This document shows positions 1 through 9,197 of a stretch of DNA of 64,000 bases, piece after piece. Source of the stretch: Stutzerimonas kunmingensis (GTDB taxonomy: Bacteria > Pseudomonadota > Gammaproteobacteria > Pseudomonadales > Pseudomonadaceae); assembly GCF_002929225.1 (NCBI RefSeq), contig NZ_PISM01000020.1, positions 248,001 to 312,000 on the forward strand. Direction: 5' to 3'. Below the pieces are notes generated by a model. The model was not told the DNA's origin. It did not search any database and was given only the letters and a program-made list of their open reading frames with translations. Numbering within the stretch: the first letter of the stretch is position 1; each line of letters begins with the position of its first letter. The translations under genes and the position numbers were made by a program.

Positions 1-1
1 G

Positions 2-325
2 CCGGATCAGGCCAAGGTCACCGTGGCCAAGGGCGACATCAAGGCCGTCGCCGCCGCGCTGGACATGTACAAGCTGGACAACTTCGCCTACCCGAGCACC
101 CAGCAGGGGCTGGAGGCACTGGTGAAGAAGCCTTCCGGCAGCCCGCAGCCGAAGAACTGGAACCGCGACGGTTACCTCAAGCGCCTGCCCAAGGACCCGT
201 GGGGCAACGACTACCAGTACCTCTCGCCAGGTACCCAGGGCCAGTTCGACCTCTACTCCTTCGGCGCCGACGGCAAGCCCGGCGGCAGCGACCTCAACGC
301 CGACATCGGTAACTGGGACCTCTAA
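2..325 (+). CDS. gspG: Type II secretion major pseudopilin GspG, 3' part
   Basis: The C-terminal 107 codons of the major pseudopilin of the type II secretion system, which assembles the periplasmic pseudopilus. The prepilin leader and the start of the N-terminal helix lie left of the window. What is visible is the end of the long helix (a KGDIKAVAAALDMYKLDN segment), the family stretch YPSTQQGLEALV, and the PKDPWGNDYQY and FDLYSFGADGKPGG segments that form the calcium-binding C-terminal loop in GspG. The reading frame is open from base 2. It is followed 3 bases later by gspH, so it belongs to the gsp operon. Confidence 0.95.
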   Translation, partial: PDQAKVTVAKGDIKAVAAALDMYKLDNFAYPSTQQGLEALVKKPSGSPQPKNWNRDGYLKRLPKDPWGNDYQYLSPGTQGQFDLYSFGADGKPGGSDLNADIGNWDL

Positions 326-328
326 TCG

Positions 329-898
329 ATGCGGCAGCGCGCCCGCGCCTTCACGCTGATCGAACTGCTGGTGGTGATCGTCCTGCTGGGCATTCTGGTC
401 AGCGTGGCGGTGCTCAGCGTCGGCGGTTCGAGCACCTCGCGCGAGCTGCGTGACGAGGCGCGGCGACTGGCTGCGCTGATCGGCGTGCTCAGCGACGAGG
501 CGGTACTCGACAGTCGCGAATACGGCCTGCTGGTCAACAGCGAGGGCTATCGCGTACTGCGTTACGACGAGGCAGCCACGCGCTGGCTGGAAGTCGAGCG
601 ACGCAAGGTGCACAAGGTGCCGGAGTGGATGCGCCTGGATCTGGAACTGGACGGCACGCCGCTGGAGCTGGTTGCGCCGACGCAACGCGAGGACGACCGC
701 GCCGGGCTGTCGCGCGAAGGCAAGCGAACCGAACGTCGTGCGCCGCGGCTGGAGCCGCAGTTGCTGATTCTTTCCAGCGGCGAGCTGTCGCCGTTCAGCC
801 TGCGCCTGTCCGAACGTAAGCCGCGCGGCGGTGGCTGGCTGGTCACCAGCGACGGCTTCCGTCTGCCTGAGGCAAAAGTCATCGAGGACAGGCGATGA
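329..898 (+). CDS. gspH: Type II secretion minor pseudopilin GspH
   Basis: A 189-residue minor pseudopilin of the type II secretion pseudopilus. A short basic leader is followed by FTLIELLVVIVLLG, the prepilin-peptidase recognition site with the conserved Glu at +5 and the hydrophobic helix. The residue before the cleavage site is Ala (RARA-FTLIE), where Gly is usual in the family. The gene starts 3 bases after gspG and overlaps gspI by 4 bases, as expected for one translationally coupled operon. Identification rests on the N-terminal signature plus gene order G-H-I-J-K-L-M. Confidence 0.9.
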   Translation: MRQRARAFTLIELLVVIVLLGILVSVAVLSVGGSSTSRELRDEARRLAALIGVLSDEAVLDSREYGLLVNSEGYRVLRYDEAATRWLEVERRKVHKVPEWMRLDLELDGTPLELVAPTQREDDRAGLSREGKRTERRAPRLEPQLLILSSGELSPFSLRLSERKPRGGGWLVTSDGFRLPEAKVIEDRR

Positions 899-1314
899 GC
901 AGGCGCCTGGCCAGGGCCGGCCGCGGTTTCACCCTGCTGGAAGTGCTGGTGGCACTGGCGATCTTCGCCAGCGTGTCGGCCGTGGTGCTCACTGCGGCCG
1001 GGCGTAGCCTGACCAACGCCGGGCGGCTGGAGGAACTGACCCTGGCCGGCTGGATCGCCGACAACCGCATCAGCGAACTGCAGTTGCAGCAGACCCCGCC
1101 TGCCATCGGCCGCGAAACCCAGGCGCTGGAATACGGCGGCCGCCAGTGGCAGACCCTCAGCGAAATCGAGGCCAGCGCCGATCCAGGCCTGCTGCGGGTG
1201 ACCGTCTGGGTTGCGCTGCAGACATCGCGTGGCCGCAGCGATCCGGTACCCGAGCGCGCGGTCACCAGCCTCACCGGATTCATCGGTGTCGGCCCGGGAG
1301 CCGCGCGCCAATGA
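895..1314 (+). CDS. gspI: Type II secretion minor pseudopilin GspI
   Basis: A 139-residue minor pseudopilin. The leader ends in Gly and is followed by FTLLEVLVALAIFA, the standard class III signal with Glu at +5. The rest matches the small GspI fold, including the WIADNRISELQL segment after the helix that is typical of GspI. In the family it forms the pseudopilus tip complex with GspJ and GspK. The ATG overlaps the gspH stop by 4 bases, and the stop overlaps the gspJ start, so the three are probably translated in a coupled way. Confidence 0.92.
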   Translation: MSRRLARAGRGFTLLEVLVALAIFASVSAVVLTAAGRSLTNAGRLEELTLAGWIADNRISELQLQQTPPAIGRETQALEYGGRQWQTLSEIEASADPGLLRVTVWVALQTSRGRSDPVPERAVTSLTGFIGVGPGAARQ

Positions 1315-2024
1315 ATGCTCACGCGCGCACCAGCGTCGGTTTCACCCTGCTCGAGCTGTTGATTGCCATCGCCCTGTTCGCGCTGCTTGGCCTCGGCACC
1401 TATCGCATGCTCGAAGCGGTGCTGCAAAGCGATGAGGCGGTGCGTGCCCAGGAGCTGCAGCTGCGCGAGCTGAGCCGCGCGGTGTGGGCCTTCGAGCGTG
1501 ACCTGCAGCAGGTGATCGGGCGGCCGATCCGTGATGAGTTCGGCGACGAGCGCAATGCCTTCATCGGTCAGCTCGATGGCGAAGACGGCGCGCCGGTGCT
1601 GGAGCTGACCCGTGCCGGCTGGCGCAATCCCACCGGGCTGCGTCGCGCCAATCTGCAGCGGGTGCGCTGGCGCCTGGCTGGCGACACGCTCGAGCGCGTC
1701 TACTGGGTGGTGCTGGACCGTGACCTCGACAGCGAGCCGCGCGTGCAGCGGGTACTGGAAGACGTGCAGGGCCTGCAGTTGCGCTACCTGGACGAGGAGG
1801 CGGTGTGGCACGAGGAGTGGCCGCCGTTCGATTTCGGCCGCGGTAGCCCGGAGAATGCCGCCGAGCGCCTGCCAATCGCCCTGGAATTGAATATCGAGCA
1901 CGCCCGCTACGGCCGTATCACTCGTCTGCTGCGCCTGCCCGATGCTGTCGAGCAGGCGACGCAGCAGGCACTGCCCGGCTCCGAAGGCGTGCCCGAGCCG
2001 TTCGAAGGGGAGCTGCCGCAATGA
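1311..2024 (+). CDS. gspJ: Type II secretion minor pseudopilin GspJ
   Basis: A 237-residue minor pseudopilin, part of the tip complex with GspI and GspK. The frame is open further upstream, but the ATG at 1311 is chosen because it overlaps the gspI stop (ATGA) and places a short leader before GFTLLELLIAIALFA. The body has the GspJ-type RAVWAFERDLQQVIGRPIRD segment followed by a beta-rich C-terminal domain. The 3' end overlaps the gspK start by 4 bases. Confidence 0.92.
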   Translation: MNAHARTSVGFTLLELLIAIALFALLGLGTYRMLEAVLQSDEAVRAQELQLRELSRAVWAFERDLQQVIGRPIRDEFGDERNAFIGQLDGEDGAPVLELTRAGWRNPTGLRRANLQRVRWRLAGDTLERVYWVVLDRDLDSEPRVQRVLEDVQGLQLRYLDEEAVWHEEWPPFDFGRGSPENAAERLPIALELNIEHARYGRITRLLRLPDAVEQATQQALPGSEGVPEPFEGELPQ

Positions 2025-3010
2025 GGTGCCAGCGCGGCGTTGCCCTGATTACCGTGCTGCTGGTGGTGGCCATCGTCACCGTGGTCAGCGCGGCGATGGT
2101 GGCGCGTCAGCAGCTCAGCATTCGTGCCAGCAGCAACCAGCTGCAGGCACGCCAGGCTTGGCACTACGCGCTGGGCGGCGAAGCGCTGGCCCAGGCCATG
2201 CTCGCTCGCGATCTGCGGGCTGGCGCGACGGGCGAGACAGGCGCCAATGGTGAGGCCGCGGCCGTCGATCATCTGCTCGAGCCCTGGGCGCAGCCGCTGC
2301 CGGCGTTCGAGATCGATCAGGGCGAGATCCTCGTGCGTATCGAGGATCTCGCCGGACGCTTCAACCTCAACGACCTGCTGCGCGACCAGCAGCCCAACCC
2401 CGCCGCGGTCGAGCAGTTCCGCCGGTTGCTGCTGCGTCTGCAGATCAGCGCGCCCTATGCCGAGCGCCTGCTCGACTGGATCGATCCCGATCAGCAGCCG
2501 AGCGGCGAACTGGGTGCCGAAGACAATGCCTACCTCGGCCTCGATACGCCCTATCGCAGCGCCGGTCGCCGATTGCATGACCTGTCCGAGCTGCGCCTGC
2601 TGCTGGACATGCGTGAAGAGGATTTCCAGCGCCTGGCACCCTATGTCGTCGCGCTGCCGCCGAACGTGCCGCTGAACGTCAATACGGCGAGCGCGATGGT
2701 GCTTTCCAGCCTGAGCGACAACCTCAGTCCCGGTGCGGCCGAGTCGCTGGTGGAGCTGCGCCGCGTCGCACCGTTCCGTAACAGCGCGGCGTTCCTTGCA
2801 CAGCCGGCGCTGGCCGGAACTACGCTGCAGGGCACTGCGCTGGCGGTTGGCAGTCAATTCTTCCAGGCCACTAGCGAAGTGCGCCTGGGCGATCGCCGGC
2901 TGGCGCTGGTCAGTCTGTTGCAACGCGAGCAGGACGGCAGCGTCCGCGTGCTCGCGCGAAATCTCGGTCAGCCTGCCCGGCAGACCCTCCCATCCGACGG
3001 AGAACGCTAG
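2021..3010 (+). CDS. gspK: Type II secretion minor pseudopilin GspK
   Basis: A 329-residue, large minor pseudopilin that caps the pseudopilus tip. The N-terminus is QRG-VALITVLLVVAIVTVV. As usual for GspK, the +5 Glu of other pseudopilins is missing. The family's alpha-helical domain follows (DLAGRFNLNDLL, LLDWIDPD, NAYLGLDTPYRSAGR, VPLNVNTASAMVL), matching the T2SSK/SAM-like region. The ATG overlaps the gspJ stop; the stop is 4 bases before the gspL ATG. Confidence 0.95.
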   Translation: MRCQRGVALITVLLVVAIVTVVSAAMVARQQLSIRASSNQLQARQAWHYALGGEALAQAMLARDLRAGATGETGANGEAAAVDHLLEPWAQPLPAFEIDQGEILVRIEDLAGRFNLNDLLRDQQPNPAAVEQFRRLLLRLQISAPYAERLLDWIDPDQQPSGELGAEDNAYLGLDTPYRSAGRRLHDLSELRLLLDMREEDFQRLAPYVVALPPNVPLNVNTASAMVLSSLSDNLSPGAAESLVELRRVAPFRNSAAFLAQPALAGTTLQGTALAVGSQFFQATSEVRLGDRRLALVSLLQREQDGSVRVLARNLGQPARQTLPSDGER

Positions 3011-3014
3011 ACCC

Positions 3015-4148
3015 ATGGATTGCCTGTTTCTGCCCGCCGACTGCCCGGCCCGGCTCGATGCCGAGACCCGCGTCTACTGGCTGCCAAAGGACGAACCCGG
3101 CCGCTGGCAGCCGCTGGGTGAATGCGCCGCAGGCAACGGCGCGATCAGCCTGATCGTGCCGGCGGAGGTCTGCAGCTTTTTCGCCGTCACCTTGCCGACG
3201 CGCAAGGCGCGCTGGATGCAGCAGGCGCTGGCCTACGCCGCCGAGGAGCTGCTGGCGGAAAACGTCGACGATCTGCATCTGGCCCTCGGCGAAACACTGC
3301 CGGACGGTCGTCTGCGGGTCGTGGCGATCCGCCGCCAGCTGCTGGATGACTGGCTTGCTCCGTTGCGCGAGCTGGGGCTGTTGATCGTGGCGATTCATGT
3401 CGACGCCGATCTGCTGCCGCGGGAGGACACGCAACTGCTGTTCATCGGCGAGCGTGGCTTGCTTGGTGGCGTTGGCGAAACGCGGATGGCCTTCGCCAGC
3501 CAGGATTGGCCACAGCTGGCGGCCCTCTGTCCGGCGCCCTGGCATGCGCAGGGCGATGCGGCCGAACCGCCGGCAGCGGTCGAAGGTTATCGACAGGTGC
3601 AGGACCCCTACGCCTTTCTCGTCAGCCAGCGAGCGGCGGCGGTCAATCTCGCCCAGGGCGATTTCGCCGTGGAGGTCGGTAATACCGGCCTCGGCTATTG
3701 GAAGCCGCTGTTTGCTGTCGCCGGGCTGATCCTGCTGGTGCAGCTGGGCTTCAACCTGAGCCAGGCCTGGTATTTCCAGCGCCAGGGCGATGCCTACGCC
3801 GAGGCCAGTCTGGCGCTGTATCGCGAGCTGTTTCCCGAAGACATCCGCATCGTCAACATGCGCGCGCAGTTCGATGATCATCTGGCCCGCGGCAGCGGTG
3901 GCCAGGCGGGCTTTCTGCGCCTGCTCGACCACGCCGCCGCGGCACTGGAGGACGGCATTCCGGTGACCATCGGCCAGCTCGACTACAACCAGGATCGCGG
4001 CGATCTGGCGCTGCAGGTGCAGGCCATGGACTTTCCCACGCTGGAAACATTGCGCCAACGCCTGGGTGACACCGGTCAGAGCGTGCAGCTGGGCTCGGCC
4101 AGTCGAGAAGGCGATGGCGTCAGCGCGCGCGTGGTGATCGGAGGCTGA
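3015..4148 (+). CDS. gspL: Type II secretion inner-membrane platform protein GspL
   Basis: A 377-residue bitopic inner-membrane protein that links the cytoplasmic ATPase GspE to the platform. The N-terminal actin-like cytoplasmic domain (for example AVTLPTRKARWMQQALAYAA) is followed by one membrane segment near residues 235-255 (PLFAVAGLILLVQLGF) and a ferredoxin-like periplasmic domain. The start at 3015 (MDCLFLPADCPARL) follows directly on gspK; the frame upstream is only an overlap with gspK. The stop overlaps the gspM ATG. Confidence 0.92.
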   Translation: MDCLFLPADCPARLDAETRVYWLPKDEPGRWQPLGECAAGNGAISLIVPAEVCSFFAVTLPTRKARWMQQALAYAAEELLAENVDDLHLALGETLPDGRLRVVAIRRQLLDDWLAPLRELGLLIVAIHVDADLLPREDTQLLFIGERGLLGGVGETRMAFASQDWPQLAALCPAPWHAQGDAAEPPAAVEGYRQVQDPYAFLVSQRAAAVNLAQGDFAVEVGNTGLGYWKPLFAVAGLILLVQLGFNLSQAWYFQRQGDAYAEASLALYRELFPEDIRIVNMRAQFDDHLARGSGGQAGFLRLLDHAAAALEDGIPVTIGQLDYNQDRGDLALQVQAMDFPTLETLRQRLGDTGQSVQLGSASREGDGVSARVVIGG

Positions 4149-4663
4149 TGATGAATCTCAAGCAACAACTGGCCGTGCGCCTCGCCGATTCGCCGCTGTG
4201 GCAGCGCTGGCAGCGTCTGGCGCCCCGCGAGCGCACCTCGCTGAGCCTGCTCGGCGCCTTTCTGCTCGCCGTGCTGTTCTATCTCTGGCTGTGGCTGCCG
4301 GCGCAACGCCAGGCAGCCGACGCTCGCGAGTATTACCAGGCGCAGCGCGAACTGCATGCCTACATGGAGCAGAACACCGAACTGGCGCGGCAGATGGAGC
4401 GCAGCAACCAGGTCGAGCTGGCGCCGGAGCAGCTGCAGGGGGTGATCACCGAAAGCGCGCAGCAGGGCAACCTGCGAATCGAGAGCTTCGACAATGGCAG
4501 CGACGGCAGCGTGCAGGTGAGCCTGCCGGGGGCATCGTACGCATTGCTGTTGCGCTGGTTCGACACCCTGCAGGGGCAGGGCGTGAGCATTGCTGACGTC
4601 AGCCTGGAGCGCGCCGGTGAAGGGCTGGTGAATGCGCGGGTGAGCTTTCGCGCGGGGAGTTGA
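4148..4663 (+). CDS. gspM: Type II secretion inner-membrane protein GspM
   Basis: A 171-residue GspM: a short cytoplasmic N-terminus, one transmembrane helix (about residues 35-52, LSLLGAFLLAVLFYLWLWLP), a coiled region, and a small ferredoxin-like periplasmic domain. It pairs with GspL in the assembly platform. Two adjacent ATGs (4148 and 4151) are possible; the first overlaps the gspL stop. No gspN follows, so the operon ends here. Confidence 0.9.
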   Translation: MMNLKQQLAVRLADSPLWQRWQRLAPRERTSLSLLGAFLLAVLFYLWLWLPAQRQAADAREYYQAQRELHAYMEQNTELARQMERSNQVELAPEQLQGVITESAQQGNLRIESFDNGSDGSVQVSLPGASYALLLRWFDTLQGQGVSIADVSLERAGEGLVNARVSFRAGS

Positions 4664-4720
4664 TGGCGCCCTGATCCATCGCCGGGCCTGCGCGAGGCAT
4701 AGACCCGGCGGCGCGAGCTG

Positions 4721-6124
4721 TCAATGTGGCGAGTTGAACTGCATCGCCAGGGCGCGCAAGGCGGCTTCAGCGGCGAGTACCTTGGCAATCGCGTCGTTGG
4801 CCTTCTCGCGGGTGATACCCAGGCGATCGAACAGCTCCTGCGGCACTTCGGCGTCCGGTCCGCTGCCGATACCGCGGTTGCGCAGCATGCGTACCGCCAG
4901 GCAGACCAGGTTCGGATAGGCCGCATCCTCACCGTCGTAGCCCGGATCGTTCTGGAAGCGCAGGGCGGCGGCCAGTTCCTCGGGCATGCCCCACAGACGC
5001 ATCAGCCAGGCGCCGATCTGCTCACGGGTGATGCCCAGCAGATGCTGTTCGACGTGGCTGTGCGACAGATGCGGGTTGGCTTCCACATGTCGGCAAATCA
5101 GCGAGAAGTGCGGCGGGAAGACGTGCGCCAACACTAGGTAGCCGAAGTTGTGCAGCAGCCCGGCGAGGTAGCTCAGGCCGGGCTCCGGGCGCTGCTCGCG
5201 CGGGATGGCGCGGGTCAGCCCCTCGATCACCGCCGCGGTATAGATCGCCTGCTGCCAGTAAGGGGTGGCGTCCTGCGGCTTGTCGTCGGGCAGGCTGATG
5301 GTCTTGCCCAGCGCCAGGCCGAGGGCGAGGTTGATCACCAGATCGAAACCGAGCACGCGGACGATGGCGTCTTCCACCGAGCGGATACGCCCAGGCGCGG
5401 CGTAGTAGGGCGAGGCCGCCCAGCTGATCACCTGCGCCGCCAGCGCCGGGTCGGTTTCCACTACGCCGGTGATGTCGTCGACGGTGGCTTCGGGATTGAC
5501 CCGCAGCTTGATGATCTTCTGCGCGGTGTGCGGCAGCGGCGGAATCTCGATGGTTTCTTCCAGGCGCTTCTGGATGCGCCGCGCGGTGAAGCTCTGCACC
5601 GCCTGGGTGATTTCCGCACGGTCGTCGTTCGGGCGGTCAAGATTGGGTCGGATAGTGCTCAGCGGCACGGCGAAGCTGCCCGCCGTGGCTTTGCTCAGCA
5701 TGCGCTTGAATTCGCTACCGACAACCTCGACCAGCAGGCCCGGCTGACCGGACTCCACCAGCAGGCGCGGTTGCTGCAGCAGCTGCTCCTCGTACAGGCA
5801 GGGTGAACTGGTCAACGGCGGCAGGCCAGGCAGGCGGGTCAGCTCGTGCTTGGCGAGCATGCGCGCCAGCCGCTCCGGCTTGACTGCGGCCAGCTCGCGG
5901 CCGGTGAGTTCGGCCAGGCGTGCAAGGTCGAGCAGATGATCCTGCGGGAAGAGCACCAGCATCGCGCCGATGCTGTCGTCCAGGAGCACCGCCTGCACCC
6001 GCTGCGCAGCGGGAATGTTGGGGCGATCGCGCTGGATCTGGTAACTCACACCGAGGTCTTTCAACAGCTTGGTGATCAGGAGGGGCAGTTCGGAGCAGCT
6101 TTCGGTGTCGACAGCAGAATTCAT
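4721..6124 (-). CDS. YbaK-like domain fused to HDOD domain, signalling protein
   Basis: A 467-residue protein with two parts. Residues about 1-150 resemble a YbaK/prolyl-tRNA deacylase fold (LLITKLLKDLGVSYQIQ, then LAELTGRELAAVKPERLARM). Residues about 190-400 form an HDOD domain (EIPPLPHTAQKIIKLRVNP, TDPALAAQVISWA, IRSVEDAIVRVLGFDLV). HDOD domains resemble HD domains without dependable catalytic residues and usually act as signalling or scaffold modules. The deacylase-like part may be regulatory and not enzymatic. The start was placed at 6124 (MNSAVDTES); a longer form from 6175 is possible. It stands alone and converges with the gsp operon. Confidence 0.8.
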   Translation of the reverse strand: MNSAVDTESCSELPLLITKLLKDLGVSYQIQRDRPNIPAAQRVQAVLLDDSIGAMLVLFPQDHLLDLARLAELTGRELAAVKPERLARMLAKHELTRLPGLPPLTSSPCLYEEQLLQQPRLLVESGQPGLLVEVVGSEFKRMLSKATAGSFAVPLSTIRPNLDRPNDDRAEITQAVQSFTARRIQKRLEETIEIPPLPHTAQKIIKLRVNPEATVDDITGVVETDPALAAQVISWAASPYYAAPGRIRSVEDAIVRVLGFDLVINLALGLALGKTISLPDDKPQDATPYWQQAIYTAAVIEGLTRAIPREQRPEPGLSYLAGLLHNFGYLVLAHVFPPHFSLICRHVEANPHLSHSHVEQHLLGITREQIGAWLMRLWGMPEELAAALRFQNDPGYDGEDAAYPNLVCLAVRMLRNRGIGSGPDAEVPQELFDRLGITREKANDAIAKVLAAEAALRALAMQFNSPH

Positions 6125-6199
6125 GAGCGGACCCGTTGTAGTGACCTGCCGGAGTATAGCGAAGCCGTCAGCCACGGATGATGTGGCGACGGATGGTTG

Positions 6200-8272
6200 T
6201 CATACCTGGCCGTATTCCTGGCCATGACGCAGCCAACGCTCGAGCAGCGGGCTGACGTGCTGCGGCCAGCGCGCCAGCAACTCCTGGGCGGCATCGCGCA
6301 CCGCCGGGAGCAGCTCGGCATCGCGCATCAGATCGGCGACCTTGAACTGCAAGAGGCCGGTCTGGCGGGTGCCGAGCATCTCGCCGGGGCCGCGCAGTTC
6401 CAGATCCTTTTCGGCAATCAGGAAGCCGTCGCAGGTTTCGCGCATGATCGCCAGCCGCTCGCGGCCCAGTTGCGACAGCGGCGGATGGTACAGCAGCACG
6501 CAATGACTTGCCGCACTGCCACGGCCGACCCGCCCGCGCAGCTGGTGCAGCTGGGCCAGGCCCAGGCGCTCCGGGTTTTCGATGATCATCAGGCTGGCGT
6601 TGGGCACGTCGACGCCCACTTCGATGACGGTGGTGGCGACCAGCAGTTGCAGCTCGCCACGCTTGAACTGCTCCATCACCGCGGCTTTCTCGGCCGGTTT
6701 CATGCGCCCGTGGATCAGCCCGACGCGCAGCCCGACCAGCGCCGCCGAGAGGTCTTCGAAGGTGGTTTCTGCCGCTTGGCAGGTCAGCTCCTCGGATTCC
6801 TCGATCAGGGTGCACACCCAGTACGCCTGGCGCCCCTCGTTGCAGGCGATGCGCACCCGCTCGATCACCTCCAGACGCCGGCTATCGGCGATTACCAGGG
6901 TGTTCACCGGCGTACGGCCTGGCGGGAGTTCGTCGAGGATCGAGGTATCGAGATCGGCGTAGGCGCTCATCGCCAGGGTGCGAGGGATGGGCGTGGCGGT
7001 CATGATCAGCTGGTGCGGGCAGAGTCGACCGTCGATGCCTTTCTGGCGCAGGGCCAGGCGCTGCTGCACGCCGAAGCGGTGCTGCTCGTCGATGATTACC
7101 AGCGCCAGGCGCTTGAACACCACCTCGTCCTGAAACAGCGCGTGGGTGCCGACCACCATCGGGCAGCCGCCGGCGATCTGTTCCAGCGATGCGGCACGGG
7201 CCTTGCCCTTGAGCTTGCCGGCGAGCCAGGCGACCTCGATGCCGAGCGGTTCGAGCCACTTGCTGAAGTTGAGAAAATGCTGCTCGGCGAGGATTTCCGT
7301 CGGCGCCATCAGCGCCACCTGGTAACCGGCCTCCAGCGCCTGCAGGGCGGCGAGGGCGGCGACCACCGTCTTGCCGGCGCCAACATCACCCTGCACCAGG
7401 CGCAGCATGGGCTCGTCCTGGGCCAGGTCATAGGCGATCTCTGCACCGACGCGCTGCTGCGCGCCGGTTGGGGCGAAGCCGAGGTTGGCGAGAAAGCGCT
7501 GCGGCAAGGCTTTTGCTGCTGGCAGCGCCGGTGCCTGCTGGGCGCGAACCCGCTCGCGCAGGCGCTGCAGCGAAAGCTGATGGGTCAGCAGTTCCTCGAA
7601 AGCCAGGCGATGCTGGGCCCAGTGGCGGCCTTCGGCGAGTTCTTCCAGATTGGCGTCGGCCGGCGGCCGGTGCAGGTAGCGCAACGCCTGATCCAGTGGG
7701 CCGAGCCGGTACTCGCGGGCCAGCTCGGCGGGCAGCCAGTCCGGCAGGCTGTGCGGGCCGAGCCGCGCCAGCGCCTGCTCGCTGAGGTTGCGCAGGCGCT
7801 GCTGGGTCAGGCCTTCGGTGGTCGGGTAGATCGGCGTCAGGGTCTGTTCCACCGGTGCCGGCTCGCCGGTCAGTGCGCGGTATTCCGGGTGGTAGATCTC
7901 CAGCCCCGAGGCACCGGGACGCGCCTCGCCGTAGCAGCGCAGCTGGGTGCCGCGCTTCATGGCTTCCTTCTGCGCCTGGCTGAAATGGTAGAAGCGCAGG
8001 CTCAGGGTGCCGCTGCCGTCCTGCAGGCGCACCAGCAGGCTGCGGCGGCGACCCATGACGATATCGGCGCCGGACACCACGCCTTCGATCACCGCGTCCT
8101 GCCCTGGGCGCAACGCGCCAATGGGCACCACGCGGGTGCGGTCCTGGTAGCGCAGCGGCAGGTGGAAGAGCACGTCCTGCAGGGTTTCCAGGCCGACCCT
8201 GGCGAGCTTCTCGGCCAGCGCGGCGCCGACGCCCTTGAGTGCGGTGACCGGAACGGTCGCCAGTTCGCTCAT
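6200..8272 (-). CDS. recG: ATP-dependent DNA helicase RecG
   Basis: A 690-residue branch-migrating helicase that remodels stalled forks and Holliday junctions. The N-terminal wedge/OB domain covers about residues 1-150. The motor shows Walker A GDVGAGKT at 295-302, APTEILAEQH, the DEQH box at 395-398 followed by RFGVQQR, TATPIPRTLAM, and the C-terminal GRVGRG motif. Length matches the family. It starts 4 bases after the oxyR stop; this oxyR-recG pairing is known from Pseudomonas and links the helicase to oxidative stress control. Confidence 0.98.
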   Translation of the reverse strand: MSELATVPVTALKGVGAALAEKLARVGLETLQDVLFHLPLRYQDRTRVVPIGALRPGQDAVIEGVVSGADIVMGRRRSLLVRLQDGSGTLSLRFYHFSQAQKEAMKRGTQLRCYGEARPGASGLEIYHPEYRALTGEPAPVEQTLTPIYPTTEGLTQQRLRNLSEQALARLGPHSLPDWLPAELAREYRLGPLDQALRYLHRPPADANLEELAEGRHWAQHRLAFEELLTHQLSLQRLRERVRAQQAPALPAAKALPQRFLANLGFAPTGAQQRVGAEIAYDLAQDEPMLRLVQGDVGAGKTVVAALAALQALEAGYQVALMAPTEILAEQHFLNFSKWLEPLGIEVAWLAGKLKGKARAASLEQIAGGCPMVVGTHALFQDEVVFKRLALVIIDEQHRFGVQQRLALRQKGIDGRLCPHQLIMTATPIPRTLAMSAYADLDTSILDELPPGRTPVNTLVIADSRRLEVIERVRIACNEGRQAYWVCTLIEESEELTCQAAETTFEDLSAALVGLRVGLIHGRMKPAEKAAVMEQFKRGELQLLVATTVIEVGVDVPNASLMIIENPERLGLAQLHQLRGRVGRGSAASHCVLLYHPPLSQLGRERLAIMRETCDGFLIAEKDLELRGPGEMLGTRQTGLLQFKVADLMRDAELLPAVRDAAQELLARWPQHVSPLLERWLRHGQEYGQV

Positions 8273-8276
8273 GGCC

Positions 8277-9197
8277 TCAGGCTTTCGCCGATGGCGGCTT
8301 GCCTACCGAACACAGGCGGATCGAGTCAGCGAGGATCTCGATGGCCTTGGGCCGCGGAAAGCTGGCGCGCCAGGCGATCGCCACGGTGCGGAACGGCACC
8401 GGCGGCGTCAGCGGGCGGGTCTCCAGCACACCGGGGGAGTAGTGGTGGCTCTCCACCGCCGACAGCGGCAGGATCGACACGCCCAGGCCCGAGGCGACCA
8501 TGTGGCGGATGGTTTCCAGCGAGCTGGATTCCACCGTGGTGTGGCTCGGTGCCTCGCCCTTGCGGGTGGTCGGACAGGCTTCGAGCACCTGATCGCGGAA
8601 GCAGTGGCCTTCACCGAGCAGCAGCAGGCTCTTTTCGTTGAGCATCTCGGCGTCGATGGTTTCCTTTGCCGTCCACGGATGGTCGGCCGGCATCAGTACG
8701 TAGAACGGCTCGTCGTAGAGCGGCTTGGTCAGCACGTCGGCTTCCTGGAACGGCAGCGCGACGATGATCGCGTCCAGTTCGCCGGTGCGCAGCTTGTCGC
8801 GCAGGATGTGGGTGAAGTTCTCTTCGATGTACAGCGGCATGTCCGGCGCCACACGATGCAGCTGCGGAATCAGGTGCGGGAACATGTAAGGGCCGACGGT
8901 GTAGATGGCGCCGACCTTCAGCGGTGCGGCCAGCTGATTCTTGCCGAGCTGGGCCAGCTCGCGAATGCTCTGTGCCTGCTCCAGCACCTTCTGCGCCTGG
9001 GTGACGATGCCTTCGCCGACGGGGGTCAGGCGCACTGCGCTTTTGGTCCGCTCGAAGATCAGCACACCGAGCTCGTCCTCGAGCTTCTTCACACCGACCG
9101 AAAGGGTCGGCTGACTGACGTGGCAGCGTTCAGCGGCGCGGCCGAAGTGCTGTTCCTGGGCAAGGGTCACGATGTAGCGCAATTCGGTCAGAGTCAT
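8277..9197 (-). CDS. oxyR: Hydrogen peroxide-sensing regulator OxyR
   Basis: A 306-residue LysR-family regulator. The winged helix-turn-helix occupies residues 1-60 (HFGRAAERCHVSQPTLSVGV). The redox pair C199 (GEGHCFRD) and C208 (LEACPTTR) stands at the positions described for OxyR, so peroxide sensing by disulfide formation is expected. The start MTLTELRYIV at 9197 is preferred over a start 9 bases upstream because it matches the family N-terminus. In this family it activates catalase and peroxidase genes. It is likely co-transcribed with recG. Confidence 0.96.
   Translation of the reverse strand: MTLTELRYIVTLAQEQHFGRAAERCHVSQPTLSVGVKKLEDELGVLIFERTKSAVRLTPVGEGIVTQAQKVLEQAQSIRELAQLGKNQLAAPLKVGAIYTVGPYMFPHLIPQLHRVAPDMPLYIEENFTHILRDKLRTGELDAIIVALPFQEADVLTKPLYDEPFYVLMPADHPWTAKETIDAEMLNEKSLLLLGEGHCFRDQVLEACPTTRKGEAPSHTTVESSSLETIRHMVASGLGVSILPLSAVESHHYSPGVLETRPLTPPVPFRTVAIAWRASFPRPKAIEILADSIRLCSVGKPPSAKA

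Noticed and set aside
6197-8641. An 814-codon open frame antisense to recG and oxyR
   Set aside because: Product has no family features and both genes on the other strand are secure.
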